Part shown: positions 1-7,499 of the stretch, piece after piece
Numbering within the stretch: position 1 is the first letter of the stretch
Layout: each line of letters opens with the position of its first letter
Assembly: GCF_003850045.1 (NCBI RefSeq)
Contig: NZ_RQJX01000002.1
Span: 62,001 to 126,000, forward strand
DNA from: Aeromicrobium camelliae
GTDB lineage: Bacteria > Actinomycetota > Actinomycetes > Propionibacteriales > Nocardioidaceae
Reading direction: 5' to 3'
Length of the DNA stretch: 64,000 nt
Position numbers and translations under genes: made by a program
Notes under the pieces: model-generated
Databases searched by the model: none
What the model saw: the letters and a program-made list of their open reading frames with translations, nothing else
What the model was told of the DNA's origin: nothing

Positions 1-358
1 CAGCCCCGACGAGTACGCGGGCCGTCTGCTCGCTCCGGCGCACCTGCCGCAGGAGGCCGCGCAGATCGGTGGCCACATCCCCACGGCCGGCAACGTCCCG
101 TGGAGCAAGGCCGCCAACGAGGACGGCACCTTCAAGAGCGACGAGGAGCTCGCGCAGCTGTACAGCGAGGCCGGCCTCGACGAGAACAAGGACACCATCG
201 CGTACTGCCGTATCGGTGAGCGCAGCTCGCACACCTGGTTCGTCCTGCACGAGATCCTCGGTTATCCGAACGTCAAGAACTACGACGGCTCGTGGAGCGA
301 GTACGGCTCGCTGCGCGGCGTTCCGGTGGCCGTCGGCGATCAGCCCGGGCAGGCCTGA
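1..358 (+). CDS. Thiosulfate sulfurtransferase (rhodanese), 3' end only
   Basis: The reading frame is open from the window edge (codons begin at base 2) to TGA at 356-358, giving the last 118 residues or so of a two-domain rhodanese. The active-site loop reads [10 protein letters not shown], with the persulfide-forming Cys encoded at 206-208; this long loop is typical of mycobacterial CysA/SseA thiosulfate sulfurtransferases. It is followed by the usual W-F-V-L-H-E helix and a terminal YDGSWSEYG motif. The enzyme moves sulfane sulfur from thiosulfate to cyanide or protein acceptors in the cytoplasm. The start and first domain lie outside the window. The next gene, sseC, begins one base after the stop, as in the conserved actinobacterial pair. 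Confidence 0.93.
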   Translation, partial: SPDEYAGRLLAPAHLPQEAAQIGGHIPTAGNVPWSKAANEDGTFKSDEELAQLYSEAGLDENKDTIAYCRIGERSSHTWFVLHEILGYPNVKNYDGSWSEYGSLRGVPVAVGDQPGQA

Positions 359-359
359 C

Positions 360-656
360 ATGTGCGGCGCGATCAAGGGCGGCCCGAGCCTGGAGGGCGT
401 CGACGTCGCCAACCAGGCGGTCATCCAGGGCATCGTGACGCGTGACGACGAGCCGGTCGGCAACGCGTACGTGCGTCTGCTCGACGCGGGCGGCGAGTTC
501 ACCGCCGAGGTCCCGACCTCGGCCACCGGACAGTTCCGGTTCTTCGCCGCCCCCGGCTCCTGGACGCTGCGCACTCTCGCACCGCGTGCCGAGGTCGTGG
601 AGCGCAAGGTCGTGGCGCAGAAGGGCTCGGTCGCCGAGGTGGCCGTCGCCGTCTGA
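360..656 (+). CDS. sseC: SseC / DUF1416 family protein
   Basis: This 98-residue protein begins MCGAIKGGPSLEGVD, the hallmark N-terminus of DUF1416 (SseC), with a conserved Cys at position 2. The rest reads as a small carboxypeptidase-regulatory-like beta sandwich: a V-x-G-x-V-x-x-D-D-x-P strand pair and an FRFFAAPGSWTLR edge. Its start lies one base after the sulfurtransferase stop, so the two are co-transcribed and probably coupled. In mycobacteria the homologue sits beside the same sulfurtransferase. A role in sulfur transfer is inferred from this neighbourhood; no biochemical activity is established. Transcription appears to end at the strong hairpin just downstream. Confidence 0.9.
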   Translation: MCGAIKGGPSLEGVDVANQAVIQGIVTRDDEPVGNAYVRLLDAGGEFTAEVPTSATGQFRFFAAPGSWTLRTLAPRAEVVERKVVAQKGSVAEVAVAV

Positions 657-671
657 CGACCCGACACGCGA

Positions 672-706
672 ACGAAGGGGACCCGCCGCCGGCGGGTCCC
701 CTTCGT
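672..706. terminator. Strong hairpin terminator after sseC
   Basis: A perfect 16-bp inverted repeat (arms 672-687 and 691-706, beginning ACGAAGGGGACCCGCC) closes on a 3-nt loop and is followed by CGTT. It lies 16 nt after the sseC stop, in the space between the convergent sseC and LCP genes. It lacks a clear U-tract, as is common in high-GC actinobacteria. Confidence 0.8.
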
Positions 707-737
707 CGTTGCGGCAGCCATGGAGCGACGCAGGGTG

Positions 738-859
738 GCTAACTCCGCCAGCGGTGATCGAGTAGGAGGTCGCTCAGCGACCGACGTATCGAGACCGGGC
801 CGCTAACTCGGCCATAGGTGATCGAGTAGGAGGTCGCTCAGCGACCGACGTATCGAGAT
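738..859. repeat. Two tandem copies of a 64-bp-period intergenic repeat
   Basis: Two direct copies sit in register at a period of 64 bp. The core, 753-794 and 817-858, is identical over 42 bp and begins GGTGATCGAGTAGGAGG; it contains the inner palindrome GGTCGCTCAGCGACC. Each core is preceded by a similar GCTAACTC-GCC leader. The same sequence family recurs after clpB (21640-22014). No ORF is credible here. This fills most of the sseC/LCP intergenic space. Confidence 0.85.
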
Positions 860-867
860 CAGGTCAC

Positions 868-953
868 GTCGATTGGTCTCGCTCCGTGGCGGCTACGCCC
901 TCATTGCCACGGCTCCATTGCTCCCTCGTTCCTCGGTCGCTACTCGACCACCT
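868..953. repeat. Inverted partner segment of the same repeat family
   Basis: The segment 875-915 is the exact reverse complement, over 41 bp, of 21664-21704 at the end of clpB. It ends in CTACTCGACCACC, the inverted terminus seen in the clpB-distal copies. It stops just 18 bp short of the LCP stop codon. Confidence 0.85.
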
Positions 954-971
954 AGTGCCGACCCGGCCGTG

Positions 972-2069
972 TCAGCGGACTTCGTCGCCGAGGAGGTCGT
1001 CGGGGTGCTGGGCGATGTAGGCGTCCATCTGGTCCGAGCGCATCGCGTCGAACAACTGGCCCATCTTCGCTTCGTCGAGCCGGACGATGCTGCCCCACGC
1101 GGGATGGTCCTCCTCGGACCCGACGGGCGCCGTGAGGAAGCGCACGCTGTCCGTGGTGACGCCGCGCATCGACAGGGCGAGGCCGCGCAGGTCGCCCGTG
1201 GTCCACTCCTCGTCGATCGTGAGGTTCTCAGCGATGGCGCTCACGGTGTTATTGAGCTTGACCGGGTTGGTCGTCACACCGCTCTGGAGCATCTTGCCGA
1301 GCAGGGAGCGGATGAAGTTCTGCTGGCGGGCGATCCGGTCGTAGTCGCCGCGCAGGAGTCCGTAGCGGGTACGGACGTACGCGAGCGCCTCATCACCCTG
1401 CAGGACGTGCTCGCCGGCTTCCCAGCGGACGTCCTGCTTGGGGTCGTAGAAGCTGTTCGGGATCGTCACCGGCACGCCGCCGACGGCGGTCGAGAGGTCC
1501 TTGAACCCCTCCCAGTCGATGATCGCGAGATGGTCCATCCGCAGGCCGGTGAGGTTCTCCACCGTCGAGATCGCACCCAGCGGACCGAACTCGGAGAACG
1601 CCGCGTTGATCTTCTGCTCCTGCGTCGGCTCGCCGTTCTCGTCGTAGATCATCGTGTAGGTGTCACGCGGGATCGACACCAGATCGACCTTGCTCCGGTC
1701 GGCCGAGATGTGCACGACCATGATCGTGTCGCTGCGGTACTTGCCGGACGGCCACTCGCTCGCGGCGGCATCCTCGGCGAGCGTCTCGCCGCCCTGGTTG
1801 CCCTCGCCCTTGTCGGAGCCGAGCAGCAGAACGTTGATCGAATGGCCCGCGTCGGGATCGACGTCAGGGCGGTTCTTCAGCGTGTCGGTGTCGACGGTGT
1901 CGAGGTTCGCGAGCTTCTGGTTGAGGTTCCACGCGTACGCCGCGCCGCCCATGATGGGCAGGAGGATCGCGACGACGAGGCCCCAGACGACGACCGGATG
2001 ACGCTTACGGAGGGGAACACGAGCGGCCCGGCGCTTGCCGGCTCCCTCGTACTTCTTGTGTGTTCCCAT
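972..2069 (-). CDS. LytR-CpsA-Psr (LCP) family cell-wall ligase
   Basis: A 365-residue protein with a basic cytoplasmic N-terminus (residues 1-28), one membrane anchor (about 29-50, VVVWGLVVAILLPIMGGAAYAW) and an extracytoplasmic LCP domain. Family signatures are visible: INVLLLGSDK, RSDTIMVVHIS, VSIPRDTY, and the downstream block ending RTRYGLLRGDYDRIARQQNFI, whose Arg/Asp residues bind the pyrophosphate of the lipid-linked donor. LCP enzymes transfer glycopolymers from undecaprenyl carriers to peptidoglycan (arabinogalactan or teichoic-acid type, depending on organism). The acceptor and donor here cannot be read from sequence. It ends facing sseC across a repeat-filled spacer. Confidence 0.93.
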   Translation of the reverse strand: MGTHKKYEGAGKRRAARVPLRKRHPVVVWGLVVAILLPIMGGAAYAWNLNQKLANLDTVDTDTLKNRPDVDPDAGHSINVLLLGSDKGEGNQGGETLAEDAAASEWPSGKYRSDTIMVVHISADRSKVDLVSIPRDTYTMIYDENGEPTQEQKINAAFSEFGPLGAISTVENLTGLRMDHLAIIDWEGFKDLSTAVGGVPVTIPNSFYDPKQDVRWEAGEHVLQGDEALAYVRTRYGLLRGDYDRIARQQNFIRSLLGKMLQSGVTTNPVKLNNTVSAIAENLTIDEEWTTGDLRGLALSMRGVTTDSVRFLTAPVGSEEDHPAWGSIVRLDEAKMGQLFDAMRSDQMDAYIAQHPDDLLGDEVR

Positions 2070-2125
2070 CGATGACCTTCGTGCATGGACTGCTCAACCT
2101 CGCTATTCTCGCAGGCCGCGTCAAG

Positions 2126-2566
2126 TCACGTCGGTGAGTTCTCGTTTTCCATGATCAACGTCACAGGGCCGTCGTTGACGAGGTCGACCGCCATGTCGGC
2201 CCCGAACACACCGCGACGTACGGCGATGCCGTGGGTCTCCAACGCCTGGCAGAACTCCTCGTAGAGCGGCTCGGCCACCGGCCCCGGCGCAGCGGCACTC
2301 CACGAGGGGCGCCGGCCCTTGCGAGTGTCGGCATAGAGCGTGAACTGGCTGACGACCAGGATCGGGGCGCCGATCTCCGCGGCGGAGCGCTCGTCGCGCA
2401 TGATGCGCAGGTCGCGGATCTTGGCGGCGAGCGTGTGCGCTTGCGCTGGGGTGTCGTCGTGAGTGACGCCGAGGAGCACGAGGAGGCCCGGCTCGTCGAT
2501 CGTCGACACCGTCTTACCGGCGACGGAAACCGAGGCCCGAGACACCCGCTGGACGACAGCACGCAT
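2126..2566 (-). CDS. dtd: D-aminoacyl-tRNA deacylase
   Basis: A 146-residue protein of normal DTD length. It hydrolyses D-aminoacyl-tRNA (classically D-Tyr-tRNA) and mischarged Gly-tRNA(Ala) in the cytoplasm. It shows the N-terminal [13 protein letters not shown] strand, the [17 protein letters not shown] active-site block with the catalytic SQFTL Ser/Gln/Thr, and the C-terminal NDGPVT motif whose Gly-cisPro pair provides chiral proofreading. An in-frame ATG lies 18 bp upstream (2584), but the start at 2566 gives the canonical N-terminus and has a TACGCT box 7 nt upstream, consistent with a leaderless transcript. The gene is divergent from the nitrobindin-like gene with 51 bp between starts. 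Confidence 0.95.
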   Translation of the reverse strand: MRAVVQRVSRASVSVAGKTVSTIDEPGLLVLLGVTHDDTPAQAHTLAAKIRDLRIMRDERSAAEIGAPILVVSQFTLYADTRKGRRPSWSAAAPGPVAEPLYEEFCQALETHGIAVRRGVFGADMAVDLVNDGPVTLIMENENSPT

Positions 2567-2573
2567 GGGCGCC

Positions 2574-2579
2574 AGCGTA
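2574..2579 (-). promoter_or_regulatory. -10 box of dtd (leaderless type)
   Basis: TACGCT on the minus strand, 7 nt before the dtd ATG. The spacing puts the transcription start at or next to the start codon. Confidence 0.55.
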
Positions 2580-2604
2580 CGCAAAGCCGCTCATGCTCCG
2601 ACGC

Positions 2605-2610
2605 TAGGAT
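2605..2610 (+). promoter_or_regulatory. -10 box of nitrobindin-like gene (leaderless type)
   Basis: TAGGAT 7 nt before the ATG at 2618, with no Shine-Dalgarno between them. Confidence 0.55.
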
Positions 2611-2617
2611 CGTGGGT

Positions 2618-3112
2618 ATGGCCTTTGAGATCCCGCCCGATCTGCACCCGGACGTCATGCCGCTGGCCTGGCTGCTGGGGCACTGGCACGGCAACGGGCG
2701 CGGCGATTATCCGACCATCGAGGCCTTCGGTTTCGAGCAGGACGTCGCGTTCACCCACGACACCCGCCCGTTCCTCCATTACTTCAGCCAGACCTGGATC
2801 ACCGACGACGAAGGACAGCGCCTGCGCCCCGGGGCCCTCGAGACCGGCTTCATCCGCGCCGTCGGCGACGGCAAGGTCGAGATGGTGCTCGCGCACCCCA
2901 CGGGCTATGCCGAGATCTGGTACGGCGAGATCGACGGACCGCGTCTCACGCTGACCACCGACATCGTCGCGCGCACCGAGACCGCCAAGGAGTACACGGC
3001 CGGCCAGCGGATGTACGGGCTCGTCGAGGGCAACCTCATGTATGCCTACGACATGGCCGCCGAGGGTCAGCCGCTGCAGTCGCATCTGTGGGGGAAGCTC
3101 GCCCGTGTCTGA
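2618..3112 (+). CDS. Nitrobindin-like (FABP-fold, haem-binding) protein
   Basis: A 164-residue protein of the THAP4/nitrobindin family, a ten-stranded beta barrel. The signature G-x-W-x-G-x-G is present as LGHWHGNGRGDYPTI (about residues 19-33), followed by FLHYFSQTW and the LAHPTGYAEIWYGEI block. The penultimate strand reads QPLQSHLWGKLARV; the His in this region is the haem-iron ligand in characterised members, which bind ferric haem and can isomerise peroxynitrite. A cytoplasmic role in nitrogen-oxide handling follows from the family and was not tested here. The ATG at 2618 is favoured over upstream in-frame codons because of the TAGGAT box 7 nt before it. It overlaps the next gene by 8 nt. 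Confidence 0.88.
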   Translation: MAFEIPPDLHPDVMPLAWLLGHWHGNGRGDYPTIEAFGFEQDVAFTHDTRPFLHYFSQTWITDDEGQRLRPGALETGFIRAVGDGKVEMVLAHPTGYAEIWYGEIDGPRLTLTTDIVARTETAKEYTAGQRMYGLVEGNLMYAYDMAAEGQPLQSHLWGKLARV

Positions 3113-4040
3113 GTACCGCAGCCCGCTGCTCGCGCTTCCTGGCGCGGTGGAAGGCGACGCCCCCGACACCGGCGTCGCCGCGCACTACGGCTCGATCGTG
3201 GCCGAACAGCGTCGGCTCATCGCCGGTGAGGCGTTCGTCGACCTCTCGCACCGTGACGTCTTCACGGTGACCGGTCCGGACCGCCTCTCGTGGCTGCATG
3301 CGCTCACCACCCAGCACCTCGAATCGCTCGCGCCGAACGTGCCCACCGAGGTGCTCCTGCTAACGCCGCAGGGCCGCATCGAGCACGCGTTCAGCGGTAT
3401 CGACGACGGCGAGAACGTGTTCCGGGCGCACACCGAACCCGGGGCGGGCGCCGCGGTCGTGGAGTTCCTCGACCGCATGCGGTTCATGTCGCGCGTCGAG
3501 GTCGCGCTCGACCCGTCGACCGCGGTGATCGGCACCGCGACCGGCTGGCAGTTCGTCGATCGCGCCGAGCTGGCGGGCCTGCCGGACCGCCTCGGTGCTC
3601 CGGTCGGAACGTGGGCGCACGAGGCCCTGCGCATCGAACAGGGGATGCCGCGCTTCGGTCTCGACACCGACGACCGCACCATCCCCAACGAGGTCGGCCT
3701 GCTCAATGTCGCCGTCCATATGGACAAGGGGTGCTACCGCGGTCAAGAGACCGTCGCCCGCGTCTACAACCTCGGCCGTCCGCCGCGTCGCCTCGTGCGG
3801 CTGCTGCTCGACGGTTCCGTGGAACATCTGCCTCCGCACGGCTCGGAGGTCATGCTGGACGACAAGGTCGTCGGCACCGTCGGGTCGAGCGCCCGGCATC
3901 ATGAACTCGGACCGATCGCGCTCGCGATCGTCAAACGCAACGTCGACCCGTCCGCGACCGTGATCGCCGACGGTGTCGCCGCCACCCAGGAGGTCATCGT
4001 GGATCCCGACGCCGGCTTGCACGTGCGAGCAGCCCGCTGA
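3105..4040 (+). CDS. YgfZ/GcvT-like folate-binding protein
   Basis: A 311-residue protein of the YgfZ family (tetrahydrofolate-dependent helper in repair or assembly of Fe-S enzymes). The diagnostic K-G-C-Y-x-G-Q-E motif is present as KGCYRGQETVARVYNLGRPPRR near residue 208, carrying the family's essential Cys. The N-terminal half has the GcvT-like fold (VFTVTGPDRLSWLHALTTQ). The GTG start at 3105 lies inside the end of the nitrobindin-like gene (8-nt overlap); an upstream in-frame ATG at 3042 would only add out-of-family sequence. It overlaps the helicase start by one base, so the three genes form one coupled unit. Confidence 0.9.
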   Translation: MSEYRSPLLALPGAVEGDAPDTGVAAHYGSIVAEQRRLIAGEAFVDLSHRDVFTVTGPDRLSWLHALTTQHLESLAPNVPTEVLLLTPQGRIEHAFSGIDDGENVFRAHTEPGAGAAVVEFLDRMRFMSRVEVALDPSTAVIGTATGWQFVDRAELAGLPDRLGAPVGTWAHEALRIEQGMPRFGLDTDDRTIPNEVGLLNVAVHMDKGCYRGQETVARVYNLGRPPRRLVRLLLDGSVEHLPPHGSEVMLDDKVVGTVGSSARHHELGPIALAIVKRNVDPSATVIADGVAATQEVIVDPDAGLHVRAAR

Positions 4041-5704
4041 TGGCCGGCTTCGACGAACTCGGGCTCGACCCGAGCATCGTGTCGGTCGTGGCCGACCTCG
4101 GCTACGAGACGCCCACCCCGATCCAGGAGTCGGCGATCCCGGCGCTGTTGACCGGCCGCGATGTGGTGGGCCTGGCGCAGACCGGCACCGGCAAGACGGC
4201 GGCGTTCGCGCTGCCGATCCTGCAGAAGATCGATCCCAGCTCGCGCCAAACGCAGGCGCTCGTGCTGGCACCGACGCGTGAGCTGGCGCTGCAGGTGTGC
4301 GAGGCGTTCACCTCGTACGCCGCGTCCACCCCGCAGCTGCAGGTGCTGCCCGTGTACGGCGGCCAGAGCTACCAGTTCCAGATCTCCGGCCTCAAGCGCG
4401 GCGCTCACGTCGTGGTCGGGACGCCGGGCCGCATCATCGACCACCTCGAGCGGGGCACCCTCGACATCGCGCACCTCGACGTCATGGTGCTCGACGAGGC
4501 CGACGAGATGCTCAACATGGGCTTCGCGGAGGACGTCGAGCGCATCCTGGCCGACACCCCCGAGTACAAGCAGGTGGCGCTGTTCTCGGCCACGATGCCG
4601 GCGGCGATCCGGCGCCTGGCCAAGAAGTACCTGCACGACCCCATCGACATCGCCACCCCGCAGGCGACCCAGAGCACCGCCTCGGTGCGGCAGCGCTGGA
4701 TCGCGGTCTCGCACCACCACAAGCTCGACGCGCTGACCCGCGTGCTCGAGGTCGAGACCGGCGACGCGATGATCGTCTTCGTCCGCACCAAGCAGGCCAC
4801 CGAGGAACTCGCCGAGCGTCTCCGCAGCCGCGGCTACCAAGCAGCGGCGCTCAACGGCGACCTCGCCCAGCAGCAGCGCGAGCGGACTGTCAACGCGCTC
4901 AAGAGCGGCGCCCTCGACATCATCGTGGCCACGGACGTCGCCGCGCGCGGACTCGACGTCGAGCGCATCAGCCACGTCGTCAACTACGACATCCCCCACG
5001 ACACCGAGGCGTACGTCCACCGCATCGGGCGCACCGGTCGCGCCGGCCGGCAGGGTGACGCGATCTTGTTCGTCACCCCGCGCGAGCGCCGCATGCTGAG
5101 TGCGATCGAAAAGGTCTCCGGACGTCCCATCGAGGAGATGTCGATCCCCACCGCGGAGGAGGTCAACGCCCGGCGCGTCGACAAGTTCGCGGAGGAGATC
5201 ACCTCCAACATGGGCTCGCCGCAGTTCCACGCGTTCCGCAAGCTCGTCGAGCAGTACGCGAGCGAGAACGGCGTCGAGATGGTCGACATCGCCGCGGCGC
5301 TGGCGGTCAAGAGCCACGACGGGGACGAGTTCTTCATCAGCGGCGACGTTCCGTCGCCGGCCCGTCGCGAGCCGGGGGAGCGGCGCGAACGCCGCGAACC
5401 GCGCGACCCGCGTCCGCGTGACGGCCGGACGGTCTACCGGATCGCGGTGGGCAAGCGGCACAAGGTCACCCCCGCCATGGTCGTCGGCGCTCTCGCGAAC
5501 GAGGGTGGCCTGCGGCGCTCGGACTTCGGCAAGATCACGATCGGTGCCGACCACACGCTCGTGGAGCTGCCGCCGGATCTGCCCGAGGCGGTCTTCCAGG
5601 CGCTCGCCGACACCCGCATCTCCGGGCGCCGGATCGACCTACGTCGCGATCGCGGACGCCCGCAGTCGCGGCCGCAACGCAAGCCCAAGCCCAAGCGCAG
5701 CTGA
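4040..5704 (+). CDS. deaD: DEAD-box ATP-dependent RNA helicase (DeaD/CsdA type)
   Basis: A 554-residue helicase with all core motifs in order: Q motif (TPTPIQESAIP), Walker A AQTGTGKT, PTRELALQ, TPGR, DEAD, SAT, and HRIGRTGRAGR in the second RecA domain. An arginine-rich linker (REPGERRERREPRDPRPR) follows, then a DbpA-type RNA-binding domain (about residues 465-540: TVYRIAVGKRHKVTPAMVVGAL... KITIGADHTLVELP) and a basic tail. It unwinds RNA duplexes, usually in ribosome assembly, mRNA decay or cold response. The length and C-terminal domain match DeaD. Its ATG overlaps the preceding stop by one base. Confidence 0.95.
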   Translation: MAGFDELGLDPSIVSVVADLGYETPTPIQESAIPALLTGRDVVGLAQTGTGKTAAFALPILQKIDPSSRQTQALVLAPTRELALQVCEAFTSYAASTPQLQVLPVYGGQSYQFQISGLKRGAHVVVGTPGRIIDHLERGTLDIAHLDVMVLDEADEMLNMGFAEDVERILADTPEYKQVALFSATMPAAIRRLAKKYLHDPIDIATPQATQSTASVRQRWIAVSHHHKLDALTRVLEVETGDAMIVFVRTKQATEELAERLRSRGYQAAALNGDLAQQQRERTVNALKSGALDIIVATDVAARGLDVERISHVVNYDIPHDTEAYVHRIGRTGRAGRQGDAILFVTPRERRMLSAIEKVSGRPIEEMSIPTAEEVNARRVDKFAEEITSNMGSPQFHAFRKLVEQYASENGVEMVDIAAALAVKSHDGDEFFISGDVPSPARREPGERRERREPRDPRPRDGRTVYRIAVGKRHKVTPAMVVGALANEGGLRRSDFGKITIGADHTLVELPPDLPEAVFQALADTRISGRRIDLRRDRGRPQSRPQRKPKPKRS

Positions 5705-5709
5705 TCGGC

Positions 5710-5747
5710 CGCCGAGCGGACGTCCCCATCCGGGCGGCCGCTCGGCG
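5710..5747 (+). terminator. Hairpin after the DEAD-box helicase gene
   Basis: A perfect 10-bp inverted repeat, CGCCGAGCGG (5710-5719) and CCGCTCGGCG (5738-5747), with an 18-nt loop, starts 5 nt after the stop. It has no U-tract. A terminator is the likeliest reading. Confidence 0.55.
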
Positions 5748-5773
5748 AGCGAGCCGACGCGGTCAGGCGCCCC

Positions 5774-5779
5774 TACACT
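5774..5779 (+). promoter_or_regulatory. -10 box of manA (leaderless type)
   Basis: TACACT within CCCCTACACTGGTG, 6 nt before the GTG start. The same CCCCTACACTGGTG string precedes purF. Confidence 0.6.
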
Positions 5780-5785
5780 GGTGCG

Positions 5786-6976
5786 GTGTTCGTCCTCGAG
5801 AACGCCGTCCGTCACTACGACTGGGGATCCTTCGACGAGATTCCCCGGTTCGTGGGGTCCGGGGTCAACTCCGAACCGGTGGCCGAGGTGTGGATGGGGA
5901 CCCACTCGATGGACCCTTCGCTCGTCACCCACCAGGACGGCACGACGCAGCGGCTCGACGAGATCGCCGGGTCGCTGCCGTTTCTGCTGAAGCTGCTGTC
6001 CGCGCGGCGGCCGCTCTCACTCCAGGTGCACCCGGACCTCCCCACGGCGCGGGAGGGGTACGAGCGCGAGAACACCCTCGGCATCGCGCTCGACGCTCCG
6101 GATCGCACGTTCAAGGACCCGAATCACAAACCGGAGATGGTCTACGCGCTGTCCACCTTCGATACCGTCGTGGGGTTCCGTCCGACCGCGGAGATCCTCC
6201 GCGTCCTCGCGCCGCTGGAGGCGCCGCTCGCCCAGCGCCTGCACGACGACCTGCGCGCCAACCCCGGCTTCGCGGGGATCGTGCGCCTCGTCGAGTGGCT
6301 GCTCAGCGAACCGATCGACCCGTCGCAGATCGACGCGGTCATTCAGTGCTGCCGTGACCTGCTCGACCAGGGCCTGGACATCAAGCGCGCGTATGCCACG
6401 GCGCTGATGATCCGGCAGGACTTCCCCAACGATCCGGGCGTCGTGATCTCGCTGTTGCTCAACCGACTCACCTTGCAGCCGGGGGAGGCGGCCTTCCTCG
6501 ACACGGGCGTCATCCACGCGCACCTGCGCGGCCTGTGTCTGGAGGTCATGGCGACGTCGGACAACGTGCTGCGGGCGGGTCTCACCAGCAAGCACCTCGA
6601 CCCTCGTGGCCTGGTGGCCTGCCTCGACGTGGGCATGTCGCGCCTCGCGCGGGTCACGCCGCAGGCGGTCGGCGTCACGACCGAGATCTTCGACCCGGGC
6701 ATCGGGGACTTCGCCCTCGCCGTGACGCAGTGTTCGCGCGGTGAGCCGGACGGAGTGCCGCTGCTCGACGCGCCCGATCGCATCGTGTTCTGCACGGGCG
6801 GCGAGGTCGAACTCGTCAGCGCCCGCGACGAGCGGCTCAAGGTGCGACGCGGCGAGGCGGTCTACGCCGGTCCCGACGACGGGACGTTGCGGGTCTACGG
6901 CACCGGTGAGGTCGCCCAGGCGTACGCCCCGCAGGATCGCGATGCGCTGCGCAGCCGACTGGTCGACCTCGTGTGA
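5786..6976 (+). CDS. manA: Mannose-6-phosphate isomerase, class I
   Basis: A 396-residue cupin-fold enzyme that interconverts fructose-6-phosphate and mannose-6-phosphate, the entry to GDP-mannose and dolichyl/polyprenyl-phosphomannose. The N-terminus V-L-E-N-x-V-x-x-Y-D-W-G-S, the zinc-binding blocks SLQVHPD (Gln/His) and FKDPNHKPEM (Glu), and the later GVIHAHLRG (His) are all present. The GTG at 5786 gives this canonical start and is positioned 6 nt after a TACACT box. Mannose supply would also serve the mannosyltransferase genes near 50 kb, an inferred link. Confidence 0.95.
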   Translation: MFVLENAVRHYDWGSFDEIPRFVGSGVNSEPVAEVWMGTHSMDPSLVTHQDGTTQRLDEIAGSLPFLLKLLSARRPLSLQVHPDLPTAREGYERENTLGIALDAPDRTFKDPNHKPEMVYALSTFDTVVGFRPTAEILRVLAPLEAPLAQRLHDDLRANPGFAGIVRLVEWLLSEPIDPSQIDAVIQCCRDLLDQGLDIKRAYATALMIRQDFPNDPGVVISLLLNRLTLQPGEAAFLDTGVIHAHLRGLCLEVMATSDNVLRAGLTSKHLDPRGLVACLDVGMSRLARVTPQAVGVTTEIFDPGIGDFALAVTQCSRGEPDGVPLLDAPDRIVFCTGGEVELVSARDERLKVRRGEAVYAGPDDGTLRVYGTGEVAQAYAPQDRDALRSRLVDLV

Positions 6977-7038
6977 TCTTGCCGCCCGGCCGTAGGGTGG
7001 CGGCAGTAGTTGACGATGCAAGGAGCCAGGAGCCACCC

Positions 7039-7497
7039 ATGCCGCGCCGCACCGCCCGCACTGCCCTCTACGCCGCTACCGCCGCGTCCACGGCGCTGCT
7101 CGCAGCAGCCTGCGGTCCGCAGACCGAACAGGTCGAGTCGGCCCCGTCGTCGCCGTCCGGGTCCGCCGAGTCGGACAGTGCGAGCGAGGCGCCCGCCAGC
7201 TTCACCGCCGGCGAGTACGAGGCCACGGGCAGCTACCAGACCCCCGGCGGCACCCAGTCGGTCGACGTCGAGGTGACCTTGGAGGCTGACGGCACGATCA
7301 CCGACGTCGAGGTCGACGGCAACGCCGAGGGCGGCAACTCCGAGCAGTTCCAGAAGAAGTTCGAGAGCGGCATCGACGCTCAGGTCGAAGGCAGGAAGAT
7401 CACCGAGCTCTCCATCGACAAGGTCTCGGGCTCCTCGCTCACCAGCGGCGGGTTCAACGACGCCATCGCGCAGATCATCGACGACGCGCAGGCCTGA
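7039..7497 (+). CDS. FMN-binding (flavinylated) lipoprotein
   Basis: A 152-residue secreted lipoprotein. The signal peptide ends in a lipobox LAAAC with the lipidated Cys at 25, followed by a Ser/Glu/Pro-rich spacer (26-60) and an FMN_bind domain (about 60-150). The segment DKVSGSSLTSGGF matches the S/T-G-A-S/T-like site that ApbE flavinylates; the usual Ala-Thr is replaced by Ser-Ser, so Ser133 is the probable FMN-attachment residue (inference). An in-frame codon at 6973 exists, but the ATG at 7039 has a GGAG 6 nt upstream and gives the signal peptide. It heads a three-gene unit with apbE and the membrane reductase. Confidence 0.88.
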   Translation: MPRRTARTALYAATAASTALLAAACGPQTEQVESAPSSPSGSAESDSASEAPASFTAGEYEATGSYQTPGGTQSVDVEVTLEADGTITDVEVDGNAEGGNSEQFQKKFESGIDAQVEGRKITELSIDKVSGSSLTSGGFNDAIAQIIDDAQA

Positions 7498-7499
7498 CG

